The position numbers were made by a program, and so were the translations under genes. 64,000 bases of DNA from Undaria pinnatifida. Its lineage: Eukaryota; Sar; Phaeophyceae; Laminariales; Alariaceae. The number at the start of each line of letters is the position of its first letter. Within the stretch, counting starts at the first letter, position 1. Below the pieces are notes generated by a model, which was not told the DNA's origin, did no database searches, and saw only the letters and a list, made by a program, of their open reading frames with translations. Shown here one piece after another: positions 1-12,535 of this stretch. The stretch is from positions 12,710,717-12,774,716 of the forward strand of contig JABAKD010000028.1 of assembly GCA_012845835.1 (NCBI GenBank), written 5' to 3'.

Positions 1-111
1 TCTTTAATAAAGCCATTCTGGAACCGTTCTGAAAACTGGTTTCAGCTGCTGTAAAACCTTTTCAAAACTCAAAACCGATGTGAAACCGTATTGAAACCGT
101 TTTATAAACAG

Positions 112-3100
112 GGCTTCATGAGCATCACGTGTCCAGACGGAAGGGAGCTGCAGTTCGGAAATGTTTTGACAAAAGGAGTGGAAGACGGAGATGGGACTAC
201 TTCTGGGGAGGGCAGGAGGGTCTCCATCCGAGTTTTTGATTGGTGGTTTTTCGTCAGGGTCGCCATGGAGTACGACCTCGGCCTCGCGAGGTGTGGAACT
301 CCGTGGGCGTATCGCGTTGTGCGTACGTCGTGCGTGGAAACTTTGTATACATCGTGCAGGTCATGAGCTACCAGTAGATTATGTTAGATCCTCTGCTTGC
401 TGTTCTGCGATGTTGTGTAAGATCTGAGGTCTAGATCCTTTACTTGCTGATATGAGATGCTGTATACGAGCTGCATGTAGCAGATCTTACATTGTCCCGT
501 GATTAGATGCTGTGCAAGAGCTGTATGTGCCATACAGATAGATCCACACGGCAAACATTTCGGCAAGAACTGTGTCGCGCAGATCCCACCACCCCCGCGA
601 ACACGATCTAGACCGTGCAGGTCATACAAATCAGGTATCAGGTATCAGATACCTATCTGCCTCGAACTCTCTAGATCCTGAGCTGGGGATCTGATCTTAG
701 TCGTCTTGGCCCGATGTGTGAGCCTTGCCGAGGGGGAAGTTTTTGATATTCTGTGGGGAGGCCTTTGAGCCTTAATTTTTGTTGCTTCCCGTGTACCAGT
801 ACCGGGCGCTCTGATAAGGAGCGAGAAATTGATTTTTAGTCTAGCTTTTCTTATTTGAGAAATGGTGTGTTCTACACTAACTTCAGTATAACGGCTGTCG
901 ATTTTATTATTTTCCCCCGTTATATTTCGACTTAGATGATTTGCGCAACTTTTCCTTAGGAGAGGGCAAAGTTTCTTGTGGGGCTGGCTCTTCTTATGGG
1001 AGAGCCGGTAATATAAGGGGCTTTTTCTTATGAGACGGCCGATAGTGTAATGGAGGTTTTCTTTTGAGAGGGCCGGTAGTGCAAGGGGCTTTTTCGTGTG
1101 GGGGGGCTTGTAGTGTGAGGGGCTTTTTCTTATGAGAGGGCCGGTAGTCCGGCTCTTTAGGTTTTACGTCGGAGACATCCGTTTTACTCCCAGGAGCCCG
1201 GGCTGCTTGGTGCTGTTGGCGCTATTTGCAATTGTTAATATATTTCGGCCAGTTTCCCCCTCTCAAGTGCCATAATAAGAGGTTATGCCCCTTCAAAGCT
1301 ACTACCAGGTACTGCACTGTGTGTTACTGACGTTAAAAGCATGTTAAGCGTAGTCCCACGGTAGGGGTTGTGCGTTTTGGGCCAAAATGTAATGATCGTT
1401 TGAGCTCCTCAAGCGTGGAACTGTGGGCTAGCAGGATATTTTTTCGATGTTTTTTTTTTTAAGGACTACAGAAGCGCGTGGAAGTGTTGGTCGGATTGCG
1501 CGAACGAAAGTCTTTGGACTCATGTTCCGGGTGGGTGATGTTGATGTTGATGTTGGTGTTGATGTTGATGTTCAGCTCAAGTTAGGAGCTCAGAAATTTC
1601 TTGGAATCTGCTGCACCCCTAGCGCGGGATGACTCTCAACACTGTACAGAAACATGTACCCGGTATCTGATTATATTAATGTTATAGATTATAAATTTGG
1701 TTGTGCTGGTTGGTGTGGTGTTACCTGCCCGCCGGTTACGTGCGCGGCGGCGGCTGCTAATGTTTTCTTGAGTGTTCGAGCGCATGTATGTACAAGGTAT
1801 ACGTTATCGTACCTGGTATCGCTCATCGGCATGCCTGTTCTGTGTTCCCTCTTTTCGCTTGCGACACCCGCCGATTTCAAGGCAACAATACCCCGAGGGG
1901 GAAACATGAAATTCCAACTAATCCCCAAAACGAGTGTACAGTCCTGCATGGGTTGTAGCCCTCGATACCTCGTTGGGTATTAAATCGGCGCGGGTCAATT
2001 GATTTGGGGGCATTGTGTGAAATCAGCTATTTTGGTTACTAATGCGTAAGAAAGGTCTCGTACCAGAGATCAAGAGTACACGGAGGAACAGAGGGCAACG
2101 CATATCGTCTGACTGCATTACGGTGGGTTATGGCCCTTTGTTGAACTCCACTCCCGTTTAAGGGACAAAACACTTGGAGTTAGACTACCAAAAATCAGGA
2201 GTTGGAAAAGTGGTTTAGAACTGCAACCACCTTTTAGAGGATGAACTAGTTGGAAATACAGCGGGTACACCGATTAAGAGCGGCCAGGATAAGAGGATTC
2301 GAGACTTAAAATCGGTCAAATCGGCATGTCCCGCCTATACTAAAAGCTATATATTTCCTACTACAGATAAGAAAACCGTGCGCTTGTTTCGGCTTGTGAC
2401 GGGGCACTCTTAAATCGGGGTCCCCACTGTGGTGCATGATTTTTCGCAGTTACTCTGAGTGGGCGAACTTTATTCGTGTTGGAAATCAACAAAAAAAAAC
2501 ATGATCAATCATGACATTTAGTGACGATTATTTATATTCATGATCCAATCACGAAGGCCGTGATTATTGAATATTTTAGTTGTATGGGTTTTAGTATGGT
2601 GCCTGGTAAAATAAACGCCATACCAATATAGTGTACCCCAGGTATGGCTTTTACAATTCCCATTATAAAACCTGTACGAAAAAGTGTGTATGTTGTAGTG
2701 TACACGTAAAATCGTAGGGTGTCAGTATGGCCATACTAAAACGCCATACTTTTTCATGTATGGTTTTTAGCATTTTCATACCAGGTTCTAAGCACCGTGT
2801 AAACCAAGAATCCAATAATCATATGATCAACTAGTCACGGCAACAACAAAATAAACAATGATCACATCAATCCCTTTTTCTTATTGATTATCAACACCGT
2901 TAAGATTTAACTTGTGCCGCGTAACGTACCTGTTATGAAAAAAACGTTGTTCGGACAGGTCATACCTGGCCGGCGAATGGGAGGTGGTGGGGGAGAACAA
3001 GGTGCATGACGGCCTCCGACAGGTGTTTCTGTTCTTCGTGGACAACCGAGACGTGTCCAACGATGGACGCAGCAGCAAGGGGGGCATGAAGGTGAATGAA

Positions 3101-6100
3101 GCATCGCTCGTCTTGCCTTGCCTTGCCTTGCCTTGCCTTGCCTCGCTTTTGCCTCGCTTTTGCCTTGCCTCGCCTCGCCTCGCATTGCCTTGCCATTTTT
3201 GACTGCATGCATGTCCTCCATTCTTCCACGCGCTATGAACAACAGGCAGGGAAGCTGCTGACGAGCTGGCTTGGGTACGGCTTGAACTACCTGCGGTACA
3301 AGCTGAGCATGGACAACAGCCTCAGCGGCTCGAGGTGACCGTACGGCGGACGTTGAAAGTATAAAACGGTCACGCGAAACAGCCGGCCAATGGTCGAACG
3401 CGCTGAGCGTCGCGGTCTTTCATTTGCCATTGTTTCTTTGTTATTTCTTGTTTTGCTGTTTTGTTATTCTTGATCTGTTTTTTTGTTCCTCTGTTCTCTT
3501 GTTCTTTTGTTCTTCTGTTCTTTTGTTCTTTGCTCTTTTGGAATTTGTAATTTTTTCCCTTTGCTATTTTTTTATTTTGTTTCTGTTTTTTTCGTCCGTT
3601 TGTTAAATTGTTCTTTAGGTCTTTTGGTCCTTTACTCTTTTTTATTTTGTTCTAATGTTCTTTTGTTCTTGTGTCTTTTAGTTTTTTTGTGTTTTCTTTT
3701 CCCTGTTATTTTGTTATTTTGTCGTGTTTTTTGTTGTTTTGATGTTTTGTTCTTGTTTTGTTGCGTTTTTTGTTATGTTGTGTTGCAAATTTATTAGTTG
3801 GATGGTGTTCTGCTACTCCTTTTTTTTCGTTAATGTGTTCGTTTGGTAGACGTTGACGCTTAAATACGAGCATGACTTACTTCTGTGTCTGCTTGCTGTG
3901 TCTGCTGCTGTGTGTGTTTTTGTTTCCATCCCGTCCATCATTTTTGCACCTTACCTCCAGCACTCTCCCTTTTCGCAACTTAGATCCGGGGTCGCATAGC
4001 AGGCGCTTCTCCCCTTTCCCCACCATTATGCGTACCTTCATTTTAATCTCAAGGAGAGTGCAGCACTTTTTCATCTCGTCGACTCGCGTCGAATTTTGCA
4101 TACACACGACTGATAGGCGCTTCTACGTATCAGCTTTACACAAAAATGTTCCTTTGAGGAGCTCAAACTCGCGATATCGACCGCACTGCAGTTGTCTTCT
4201 GCGCCTACTGTTTGTTTTTTATGTCTACTCTGTATACCGTATCGACTTCGTCTACTACTCGATCGTGCCGTGGTTGTCTTCTACACCTCATGTTTGGCCT
4301 ACTGTTTGATCTACGTCCCTATGGTGTATGTATACTGTATCGACTGCGTCTACTACTCGATCGTACAGTAGTTGTCTTGTGTGTCTCCTGTTTATTCTAC
4401 GTCTACTATGTCTAATGTATCGACTGCGTCTACAACTGTGTCAACCTCTGGTCAAAGCTAACACTGAAATCGAACATGACTAAATCGAACATGAATAATA
4501 CGCAGGTCCAACATCGAAGCCCACTACGACCTGTCTAACGAGCTGTTCAAGATATTCTTGGACGAGAAATACATGCTCTACAGCTGCGGGATATTCCACG
4601 CGGACATGGGCAGGTGTGGTGCGACGTCGAATTACTGAACGAGGGTGGGTCCCTAGCAAGCATTAAGGGCTGCTCGGTAATCTTGGTTGCGGGGAAGGCT
4701 GCTCGTGGTAACGGACGACCCGTGCAGTGTTTTACTGTTCTGATTGTATTTGTTATGTCTGTTGGTTGTGGTTGTTGTTGTTGTTGTTGTTATTGTTGTT
4801 GCTGTTGCTGTTGCTGTTGCTGCAGTTGTTGGTGTTGTGTGTTTTTATTGGTTTACATGACGTAATAAGTTCGTTTTGTGCGACAGAAGCGCGGGGCTTT
4901 TTGGAAGTATGCTGCGATAGGCGCTGTTAACCAGGAAGCGATCGGTCCCTTCTACCGATACTACACATACATTCATGGAGGAATTAAGTGCCGGTGGGAG
5001 CATGCATCGAGTTCGTCCTATTCTGGGTCCAATCTGAGGCAAGAGTACATCTGTGCTTTGATATTAATAGTACATGGTGATGTTTCCTACCAAAGCTGTT
5101 GGAAAGTCATGTTTGTATTCCTTTTCTATTCACTTGCCCAACCATGGAGCCTCCCATTCCCCTCTTCTCTCCCCTTCCCTTCCTTCCCACTTTTGTGTTG
5201 TCTGTGGCTGCGCCGGGCGTGATCAACGTTGTGTAGTCCCACGGGCGACTTAGTGCTCTCAGGGACGCTGGAGCACGCGCAAGAGCGAAAGGCGGATGCG
5301 CTGATCGCTAGGGCCAGACTGTCGAAGCACCACCGATTGCTCGACATTGGTTTCGGTTGGGGAGGTATTTCGATCAGGTACGGTATGGTGTGGTGTGGCG
5401 TGATGTGGTGTGGTGTGGTGTGGTGTGGTGTGGTGTGGTGTGGTGTGGTGTGGTGTGGTGTGGTGTGGTGTGGTGTGGTGTGGTGTGGTGTGGTGTGGTG
5501 TGGTGTGGTGTGGTGTGGTGTGGTGTGGTGTAGTGTGGTGTGATGTGGTGTGGTGTGGTGTGATGTGGTGTGGTGTGGTGTGGTGTGGTGTGGTGTGGTG
5601 TGGTGTGATGTGGTGTGGTGTGGCGTGGTGTGGTGTGGTGGGTATGGTATGGTATGGTGTGGTGTGGTGTGATGTGGTGTTGGTGTGGTGTGGTGTGGTG
5701 TGGTGTGACGTGATGTGTGATGTGATGTGATGTGATGTGACGTGGTGTGGTATGGTATGGTACGGCAGTGCGTGGTGTCGCACGGTTCCGTGCTTGGGCT
5801 GCTTTTCCATTTATGGCACGTGTCACACTGTTGAACCCTTGCCGAAGAACAACGTTAGAGCTGCTTCGCGCTGAGAGTTCTTTGACGGCGATTCTTGCAT
5901 CGAAGGAATGCGTAAGCATTCGCGTAGGAAATAATTTGACGGAGTGTATAAGCTTTCGGGTTGGAGAATAATTTGACAGTATAAGCATTCGGGTTTTTTT
6001 TTGTAAGTAATTGTGAAACTGTAGCGTCAACGACATACTGGTTTCGTGTAGTACTGATTTGCTGTTTTATTTCGATGTTTTGCAGGGCGGCGGAGACGAT

Positions 6101-9100
6101 AGGGTGCCGCGTTCACGGCATTACTCTCAGCAAGGAGCAGATGGCGCTGGCGGAGGAGAAGGTAAGGTCGAGGAGACTCTACCTGGTGACCAATAATGTG
6201 TTTCGCACAACTACCATTCATTGAACGAATCTCATACTGCTTTAGCGCGGCGTCAGCGGGTCGTTCGAGAGTTAGCTAAGCGCTCCAAACGTCGTTTTCT
6301 ATATAATTGGGAGTATCGCTTTCAGTTCTAGGTTTTCAATGTTGTTTTCGATGTCGTTGTCGATATCATGTTTGATATCGTTTTCAATGCCGTTTTCGAT
6401 ATTGTTTTCAATGTTCTTTTCAATGTCGTTTTCAGTTTTTAAGGTCGTTTCAATGCCGTTTCCAATTTTTAATGACGTTTTCAATGTCGTTTTCGATATC
6501 GTCAGGTGATCGCTCGCGGCTTGCAACATCTGATCACCTTCGAGATCGTCGATTACCGAGTCTTTGCCAAGCAGCACCCGGGAGAGTTCGACCGCATCAT
6601 ATCGTGCGAGATGGTGAGTGAGAGGCAGGCGGACAATCCGACTAGCGTTTCTATCGGGGCTATTGTAACCGTTTCTTTTTTTTTGGTTTTGTCACCACGT
6701 AGACTATTGATTTACTCTGTCTCAAAATCTGTGACCACATAATTTTTATCTCTCCACGATGAAGAATCAGCACGAGCACTGGGTGTACTGATGTCATTGG
6801 GTAGAAATAACGATTTAGTGCAAAGACAACACACGTGCTAGATTGAAGAGAAATTAGCTAATGCGAGGACGTCGTCAGAATAAGATGAATGGGATGAATG
6901 AAATGAACATGTCGTACTACGATAGAGGTGCTCCAACCATTGTTGTTGTTTTTCCTGGGGTTCCTCAATTTGGGAGCTTAAGACCTCTCCCAAGAACTGA
7001 TTTGGAGAAAAACAAAACTGCTCCCGGATGAAAAATCCCATGGCTATGCAAAAAAAAAAAAGTCCTTTTCCCGACGATTTTGGGTTAAGAAGCCCCGTAA
7101 TTCAAGAACTATTCCAGGCGAAAAAGTGATACTTGTATCGTAGCACGTCTCGAATCATCAGACACGTCCTACCGTAGAGGTGCACCAATCGTTGTTTTTG
7201 CTGAGGCTCATAACCTATTGAGGGTGTATGTCTATTATGCCTTTCGAGGCAAAAGCTGTTTTGAGTAGAGTGTGAGTGCCGTTGTGATGAACAAACCCAT
7301 ATGGCCTAGATGTAAAACATATTCATGTCGTGTTGCGAAACAAGAATATGTGACATTCCGACGATTTGCGCTTAAGGAGGGTCAAGGAGCCCCGTCATTC
7401 AGAAAACGCGAATAGCCACAAAGTGCTGATTCTATCCGCAGCAAGCGTCATTCAGCATGGAGGCAGCGAGCACGTCAGCGTGTGCGTGGCAGTCTGCTGC
7501 AATGTTACTTGCTTCGTGTTTTTTTCTGCCATGATTCGTTCTGCCCTACATTTTAGTGTTCATTGAGCAGAAGAGGCGTTATTATGGGGGATGGTAGATC
7601 TTAGCGTGTTCCTGATTTTTTTCCAAGTTACTGACGAATGTAGATCTATAATCTAGAGCTCTACTCGCTGATTAGTGTTTTTTTTTCCTCATCCTCATAT
7701 CGCCGTTCTAGTATCGCTGAATGTCTGCAGGGCGATGCACTGCTCGCACCACTGCTCGTTATCCTTAACGCTTGTCAAGAATGGCAAGAATGGGATCTGC
7801 TGCCGACGACAAGCCGCGTGTACCATCGCCGGTCGCCGTCGCCACCGCCCTCGTCAAGGTCGCACCGTACTGAAACTCGCGTCATGCAAAGTAGACGCAT
7901 GTTTTTTTTCGACAAGGGCAACACACTCTTTGGCAGGCACAGTTATGACTGACGTGGGGCTCCTTGTCTGAAACTACCCAAGTCATCGTTGGAATGCTTT
8001 GCCATTGTTCGTGCTATGTCTGCTGTAGGCTGCAGGCCATGGCGTTGTCCACCGCTAGCACGTTGATTTTCTTTTAAAGTCAGGTTTTGTGTGAGGTATA
8101 GAGTGCCCCAAGTGAGAAGTCTGGGATAAGTTAGGTGCGACGCTACCGTAGCTTGAGTCAGTAACCGCCTTTCTTGTCTACCTGTATTTTGTTTCTGCGG
8201 CAGATCGAAGCGGTGGGCCATAATTATCTGGGAACCTTCTTCGCGGCCTCGGACGCGCTTCTCGCTCCCGGTGGCGTGATGGTGATGCAAGCCATCACGA
8301 CGCCGGAGCACCGTTACGAGGAGTACATCAGATCGACAGACTTCATCAACACCATCATCTTCCCGGGTAAGCAAAGTGAAGCAGCGAGGCATGCCGCGCG
8401 GGCACCACTCCCGCGAGGCGACTGTGTGGATTGTCGAGTTTCGACGAGTCGGTTATCCGATATTTAGCGGTACTTTGTCAAGCCTTACAGACGTCTCGGA
8501 CTTTCAGTGGTACACGTCCATCTTGGATGCCTACTGGTGTAATTTCAAGGCGTTCGCGCGGGGGGGGGGGGGGGGGGGGGGGGGGGGGCTGAGGTGTTAC
8601 TTCTCACCGATGTATGTGCGTTTTTTAGTTCATCTCTCTAAAATGTGATCATGTTGCTGCTCACCGATGGATGTGTGTATGCTTCGTCTCTCGTGACGTG
8701 CGATGCCCGAACGTGTTCTTACTTCTGCGTACCGCGTCCCGTGGTCTAATTCGTTTTGGCAGGATCATGCTGCCCCTCGCTGACGGCTTTGCTGTCCGCC
8801 ATGGCCAACAGCAGCTCCTTCTCGCTCGAGGGATTGGACAACATGAGCGTGCACTACGCGCACACCCTGAAGCAGTGGAGGCACCGCTTCAACCGCAACG
8901 TGGACAAGGTGCGTGGGTCGGATTGTTGGACCAGCGTGATTGAGAGCTCGCAAGCCGTCCTACGGCAAGGGTTGAGTCGGTCGGTGCGTGGTCGTCTAAG
9001 AGCCTAAGAGCCTAAGAGCCTAAGAGCCTAAGAGCCTAACCCAAGCCGTCCTACACCAGGGGGTGGCATCCAATGTATGTTGAGCCCGATGTGCTTTTTA

Positions 9101-9719
9101 CAGTGACAATCGTTGTCAAACAACGCAAGGGTGTTTCAGCGGGGTGCTTACTCTGGTGTACCCAAACACCAAACCTGGTTGTAACTCATTTGGGGGGTTA
9201 GAGGGGGAAAACGTCGAAACTAGATGGCGAAAACAGCATCACCACATGAGGCATCCGGGTTTGCTTGGGTAGGGGGGGGTGGGGGTGTCCGCACCGCAAT
9301 CGAAGGAGCTGTGTGGCACGCGCGCGGCGCGGCATGGGGATGCTTGCACTACCGCACGCTCTCACAAGACGCTTGATAATGCTGCACTCGTCATTTTTTA
9401 GGTCGCTATACTGCAATTATTTCCCAAAAAAAGTTGATTTGTAGTGCTTTTGTAGAGGGGTTTAGCGGCTGTTAGTGCTTCCACCGGTCACCGCCCACTT
9501 CCTCATGCCGCCCCCCGTCCCGAAAAAATCACACCTCTAAACCGCTAGGTGATGGCCCAAGGCTTCGACTCTGCTTTTGTCCGGTGCTTCAACTACTACT
9601 TCGCCTATTGCGAAGCCGGTTTCGCGTCTCGCACGGAAGGCCTGCTCATGCTCACCTTCGCGAGACCCGGCACAGCATCGCTCGACCCTACCGCCGTCAC
9701 GTCGGTGCTCATGCGGTAA
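112..9719 (+). CDS. Cyclopropane-fatty-acyl-phospholipid synthase, 3' ten exons (5' end outside window)
   Basis: This SAM-dependent enzyme adds a methylene bridge across a double bond of a phospholipid acyl chain. Exons read: 112-290, 2959-3091, 3246-3334, 4506-4613, 5237-5377, 6086-6161, 6506-6613, 8204-8366, 8763-8908, 9549-9719 (TAA). All introns are GT-AG and phases match throughout, giving 437 visible residues; E. coli Cfa has 382. The N-terminal part has GFMSITCPDGRELQFG, then DLGLARSYLAGEWE joined across intron 1. Next come NIEAHYDLSNELFKIFLDE, YSCGIFH (conserved Cys), the SAM-binding loop LLDIGFGWGG, SCEMIEAVG (conserved Glu) and HYAHTLKQW (conserved Tyr). The position I recall as His266 in E. 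coli Cfa is Gln here (VMQAIT), as I remember for plant-type enzymes. The first visible exon follows an AG acceptor at 110-111, so earlier exons, perhaps the FAD-oxidase half known in plants, should lie to the left. Confidence 0.93.
291..2958 (+). other. CFAS intron 1 (2.7 kb)
   Basis: No exon seen. It holds G/T-rich degenerate repeats around 960-1150 (a 'gggctttttctt...gagagggccggtag' theme, about four copies). A dispersed element at about 1395-1640 is shared with 14440-14650. An AT-rich stretch at 2480-2870 has several short inverted copies of 'catactaaaacgccatac'-like sequence. Confidence 0.5.
3108..3196 (+). repeat. (TTGCC)n microsatellite in CFAS intron 2
   Basis: A pentanucleotide CCTTG/CCTCG run makes up most of the 154-bp intron 2 (3092-3245). 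The pyrimidine-rich strand is the sense strand, so it may act as an extended polypyrimidine tract before the acceptor at 3244-3245. Confidence 0.85.
3430..3800 (+). repeat. T-rich degenerate repeat (ttcttttgttc theme) in CFAS intron 3
   Basis: About 370 bp strongly enriched in T on the plus strand, built from variants of TTGTTCTTTTG. The open frames here (Phe/Leu/Cys-rich) are products of base composition. Confidence 0.75.
3940..4125 (+). repeat. Dispersed repeat D1, copy 1
   Basis: About 180 bp with the landmarks 'gatccggggtcgcatagcagg', 'ttctccccttt', 'cgtaccttcattt' and 'ctcgtcgactcgcgtcgaatt'. Diverged copies occur at about 55380-55560, 58385-58535 and 58880-59050 in the same orientation. 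There is no coding potential. It is probably an old non-autonomous mobile element. Confidence 0.7.
4740..4850 (+). repeat. (TTG/TGC)n triplet repeat, CFAS intron 4
   Basis: TGT/TGC triplets in intron 4 (4614-5236) give Cys/Leu-rich spurious frames. No exon features. Confidence 0.85.
5385..5765 (+). repeat. (TGGTG)n microsatellite starting at the CFAS intron 5 donor
   Basis: About 380 bp of nearly perfect TGGTG pentamers with occasional TGATG/TGGCG variants. It begins about 8 bp after the exon 5 donor (exon ends 5377). The array is G/T-only on the sense strand, giving long His/Thr frames on the minus strand (about 180 and 220 codons) that are not genes. Confidence 0.95.
6330..6505 (+). repeat. 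Degenerate 'cgttttcaatgtcgtttt' repeat, CFAS intron 6
   Basis: A roughly 12-18 bp unit (cgttttcaatg / cgttttcgatat) fills the 3' half of intron 6 up to the acceptor at 6504-6505. Confidence 0.75.
6905..7110 (+). mobile_element. MITE-like family M1, copy in CFAS intron 7
   Basis: The element begins 'gatagaggtgctccaaccattg', then 'ttcctggggttcctcaatttgggagcttaagacctc', an internal 'atcccatggc' block and the end 'gacgattttgggttaag..gccccgt.attca'. It matches 46165-46390 closely. The two ends carry related inverted sequences (tttttctga(ggctcct) against the reverse of aggagccccgtcattcagaa). Confidence 0.7.
7165..7460 (+). mobile_element. MITE-like family M1, second copy in the same intron
   Basis: 'accgtagaggtgcaccaatcg' at the left, 'gctgaggctcataacc' and 'gttttgagtagagtgtgagtgccg' inside, 'aaggagccccgtcattcagaaaacg' at the right. 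Closest relative in the window is 44155-44430. No coding capacity. Confidence 0.7.
8561..8588 (+). repeat. Homopolymer G run (about 28 G)
   Basis: Poly-G in CFAS intron 8 (8367-8762). The length is likely unreliable in sequencing. Confidence 0.9.
8998..9040 (+). repeat. 8-bp tandem repeat (gagcctaa)
   Basis: About five exact copies in CFAS intron 9. Confidence 0.9.
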
Positions 9720-9724
9720 TTAAA

Positions 9725-10185
9725 GTACCTGCGATACGGCAACTGTGATTGCTCGGTGTGGCAACTGCGGTGCAGCAACTGCGATATGGCAACTGTGGTT
9801 ACCCAGTGCGGCGTCTGAGGTGAATGCCGACTAGGCAATGCGACGACTGCTACGCTTACTATGGTCCGGCATTTAAGGTAGCTGCGGTTAGTGCGGTGCG
9901 GTATCTGCGGTGCGGCAACAGCGGTTACTGCGGTTACTGTGGTTACTGCGGTGTGCTACCTGTGTCTCGGCATCTACGATACAATAACCGTGGTACGGAA
10001 ACTGCGGTTATTGAGGTCACTGTGGTAGCTGCGGTACGGCAACTGCGGTTACCGCGGTGCGGCAGGTGCGGTGATGGCGGTTGCTAAGGTGCGGCAGCAG
10101 CGGTTACTGTGGCGGGGCATCTGCGTTAACTGCGGTGGGGCAATCGCGGTTATTGCGGCGTGGCAGCTTCAGTAACTGCGAGGTT
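9725..10185 (+). repeat. Degenerate 'tgcggtgcggcaactgcggttac' tandem repeat just after the CFAS stop
   Basis: About 460 bp of an imperfect repeat of GCGG(T/C)AACTGCGGTTACTGCGG-like units starts 6 bp after the TAA at 9717-9719. It would form the 3' UTR or the immediate downstream region. No convincing gene is read from it. Confidence 0.8.
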
Positions 10186-12535
10186 GACTGCTCATCCACG
10201 GTACGAGTTGGGGAAGGGACGTTCCGAGCATCAATCGCTTCCGGCCCCCGCCCGCCCCTGTTTGTATTTACCTATTTTGACAAGGGGAAGGGATGTGCCG
10301 CGGTGCTTGTTACGTGTGCCTCCGCCTCCCCCCCTCCCCCTGCCTCCACTGACGCATCGCAACAACCCTTGAACACGCAGTGGTACAGCAGTAGCGATGC
10401 GTGCTACGAAAGAAGTTGCATGTTTTTTGGCCATTTTTTTTCCGTGTGACTTATTCTCAACTGCGGAACCAGCCATTATATTTGGAACCCCGTTTGTGTT
10501 TCCCAATTTATTAGTTGTGCACGTAGCCCATGGGATTGTCCATCGATATTTAAGTGAGCAATGTGTGTCAAAGTCGAGCTTCAGGTGAGGAATGGAACCC
10601 GTGAAGTGAGAATCTTCGGAAACGATGAGGCCCGCCTCTACGGTAGCTTGCGTCTAGTAGCTGGTGAGCGGCGTACGCGTATCGATTTTTAGCCTTCGTG
10701 GTTCATGTTTTGGTTTCTTGTTCGAAGCGCAATCCCGCGACTGTAGTCACAATCGCCGGATGGCCTTCCTCTGTAGGTGTGCAAACATTAATCTGCACAC
10801 CGTGGTGCCTTCTAAGGTGTAGCTGGAAGGTAGTATGGGTTTCAGGGTTGAGGTCAGGGGTGTATAGGTACTTCGTATGATAGCAAGATAAGTAGGCCTT
10901 CCACTTGAGTTTTTCCACCATTTTGATGGTCAGGTGCTTGGGTCTGTCAAATCGCCGGCCGTTCGAGTAAAGCGGCGTCATGATAGATGTCAAGTGATGA
11001 ACGGGCTGTTTTCAAAGGTAGAGAGGGTCAAACACCCAGAACCATTTCAAGTTTGATCTGTGGATCATCCCCCCACGCCCCCCCCCCAAAAAAAAACAAC
11101 CGGTCGGCCCTAGAACCAATGTGTGCTGATAGTACCTTAGAAGACATCTGACGTCAAGTTATTTTTGCATGCGAAAGCTATGATACACGGTGTGCATTAA
11201 GCTATTGGGCTTGCCCCCGTCGTCGGGTATTGCATTGTTTATGCGCCTTTCTTTGTGTGGGAGTTTTTGTGGAACGGCGCTCCCTGCTTTCTCCCCGTCT
11301 CTTTCCCCCCCTCTCGTGTTTGTGCCTCGCCACATGGTCCATAGTCAGCGTTATATAGGATAGGGCATCAGTAGGAATTGCCGCTTGGTGCGTCTCGGTG
11401 ATGTGAGACGTCAAAGAACCAGAAATACAGTTTTATAGTTTAGGTAGCAGTGGCAGCAGTAGTGGTAGTGGTAGTAGCAGCAGCAGTAGCAACAGCAGCA
11501 GAGGCAACATCTTTAGTGGAGAAGCAGGAGCAGCAGAAGCAGGAACAGTACAGCAGCGATGCTTGGGAACTAGCGGTGCATAGACGAAACGTTACGGCAG
11601 AATGAGCTTCCGAGAAGCAATGGAAGCAAAACCAGTTGACGATTTTTTATCCTCGGCTTTAGATTATGATTGTTTTGGTAGTTTTGGGTTTTGCTTGGAG
11701 ACCGAGGCGTTCGTCTTGCACCTAGGAAAAAACGTTTGGATTGACGGGGTTACAGTATGGTGAACATTTAAGTGATATTATAAGGCATACCCTTAGGTAG
11801 GTGAGCTAGCTCTACAGGAGCATGCATAATTTCGTCAAGGTTTCGTTAAGTCAATGGTTTATGGTAACATGTTCGTTAATACGGAGTATTTCATATGCTG
11901 TCGGTGGAGATGAACTCGCCGTCGGTAGAGTGCCTCGCCTCTGCACGAGTATATTGTAGACGTCGTGTGTTTTTTTTTGCGTTCGCCCAATCAAGCCTCA
12001 TTGGTGCGTGTTCTTTTTAAGCGAAGGCAAGCCTCTTTAGTGCGCGTCCGTTCAAGTGATGGGATGCCAACAGCAACTTGTTCCTGCTTCCGCCTAAGCT
12101 ACGTCGTGTTCGAGGGTCTATCGGCGGTTAACAGTGCTGTAATACCATACGCACCCATTCTTCCCAGTACTGAGTACTACGTACGTACCCGTACCACGAG
12201 ATGTAGTCTAACGGGGATGCTGTAGGGCCGCTACTTTTGTGACTAGCGGAAGTCTTCATTTCAACCGAGGAATTACCCAATGTGTGTGCAATCCAATTTG
12301 TATTGTTATCAGCTAGTTCCACCAAAAAGCATTATATACTTCGCCTTCGGGCCAGCAGTCGCGGCAAACGTTGAACTGCTCGCCACAGAAGATGTGTGCA
12401 CGCTCGCATCAACACGAGGAAGTCAACGTTGAAGCTTTAAAGTTATTTTTCCCTGCGAGCCGCGGCACATCGGGAGACGTGGTGGGCAATGCAATGCGTT
12501 GGACGCGTACTACGATAAATAAAGATGGCGATATT
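10186..12535. other. Intergenic, no gene recognised
   Basis: Short open frames only. It contains a C-rich stretch near 10330, an AGC/AGT triplet run at about 11440-11560, and no splice-linked exons I can support. Confidence 0.5.

Noticed and set aside
3424-4415. Phe/Leu/Cys-rich membrane-like proteins
   Set aside because: T-rich intron 3 of the CFAS gene; composition artefacts.
5259-6036. Minus-strand frames of 183 and 220 codons rich in His/Thr/Pro
   Set aside because: They translate the (TGGTG)n array; no start context, no splice logic, and they overlap CFAS exon 5.
9824-10449. Cys/Gly-rich small proteins after CFAS
   Set aside because: They arise from the degenerate GCGGTTACT repeat; frames shift between units.
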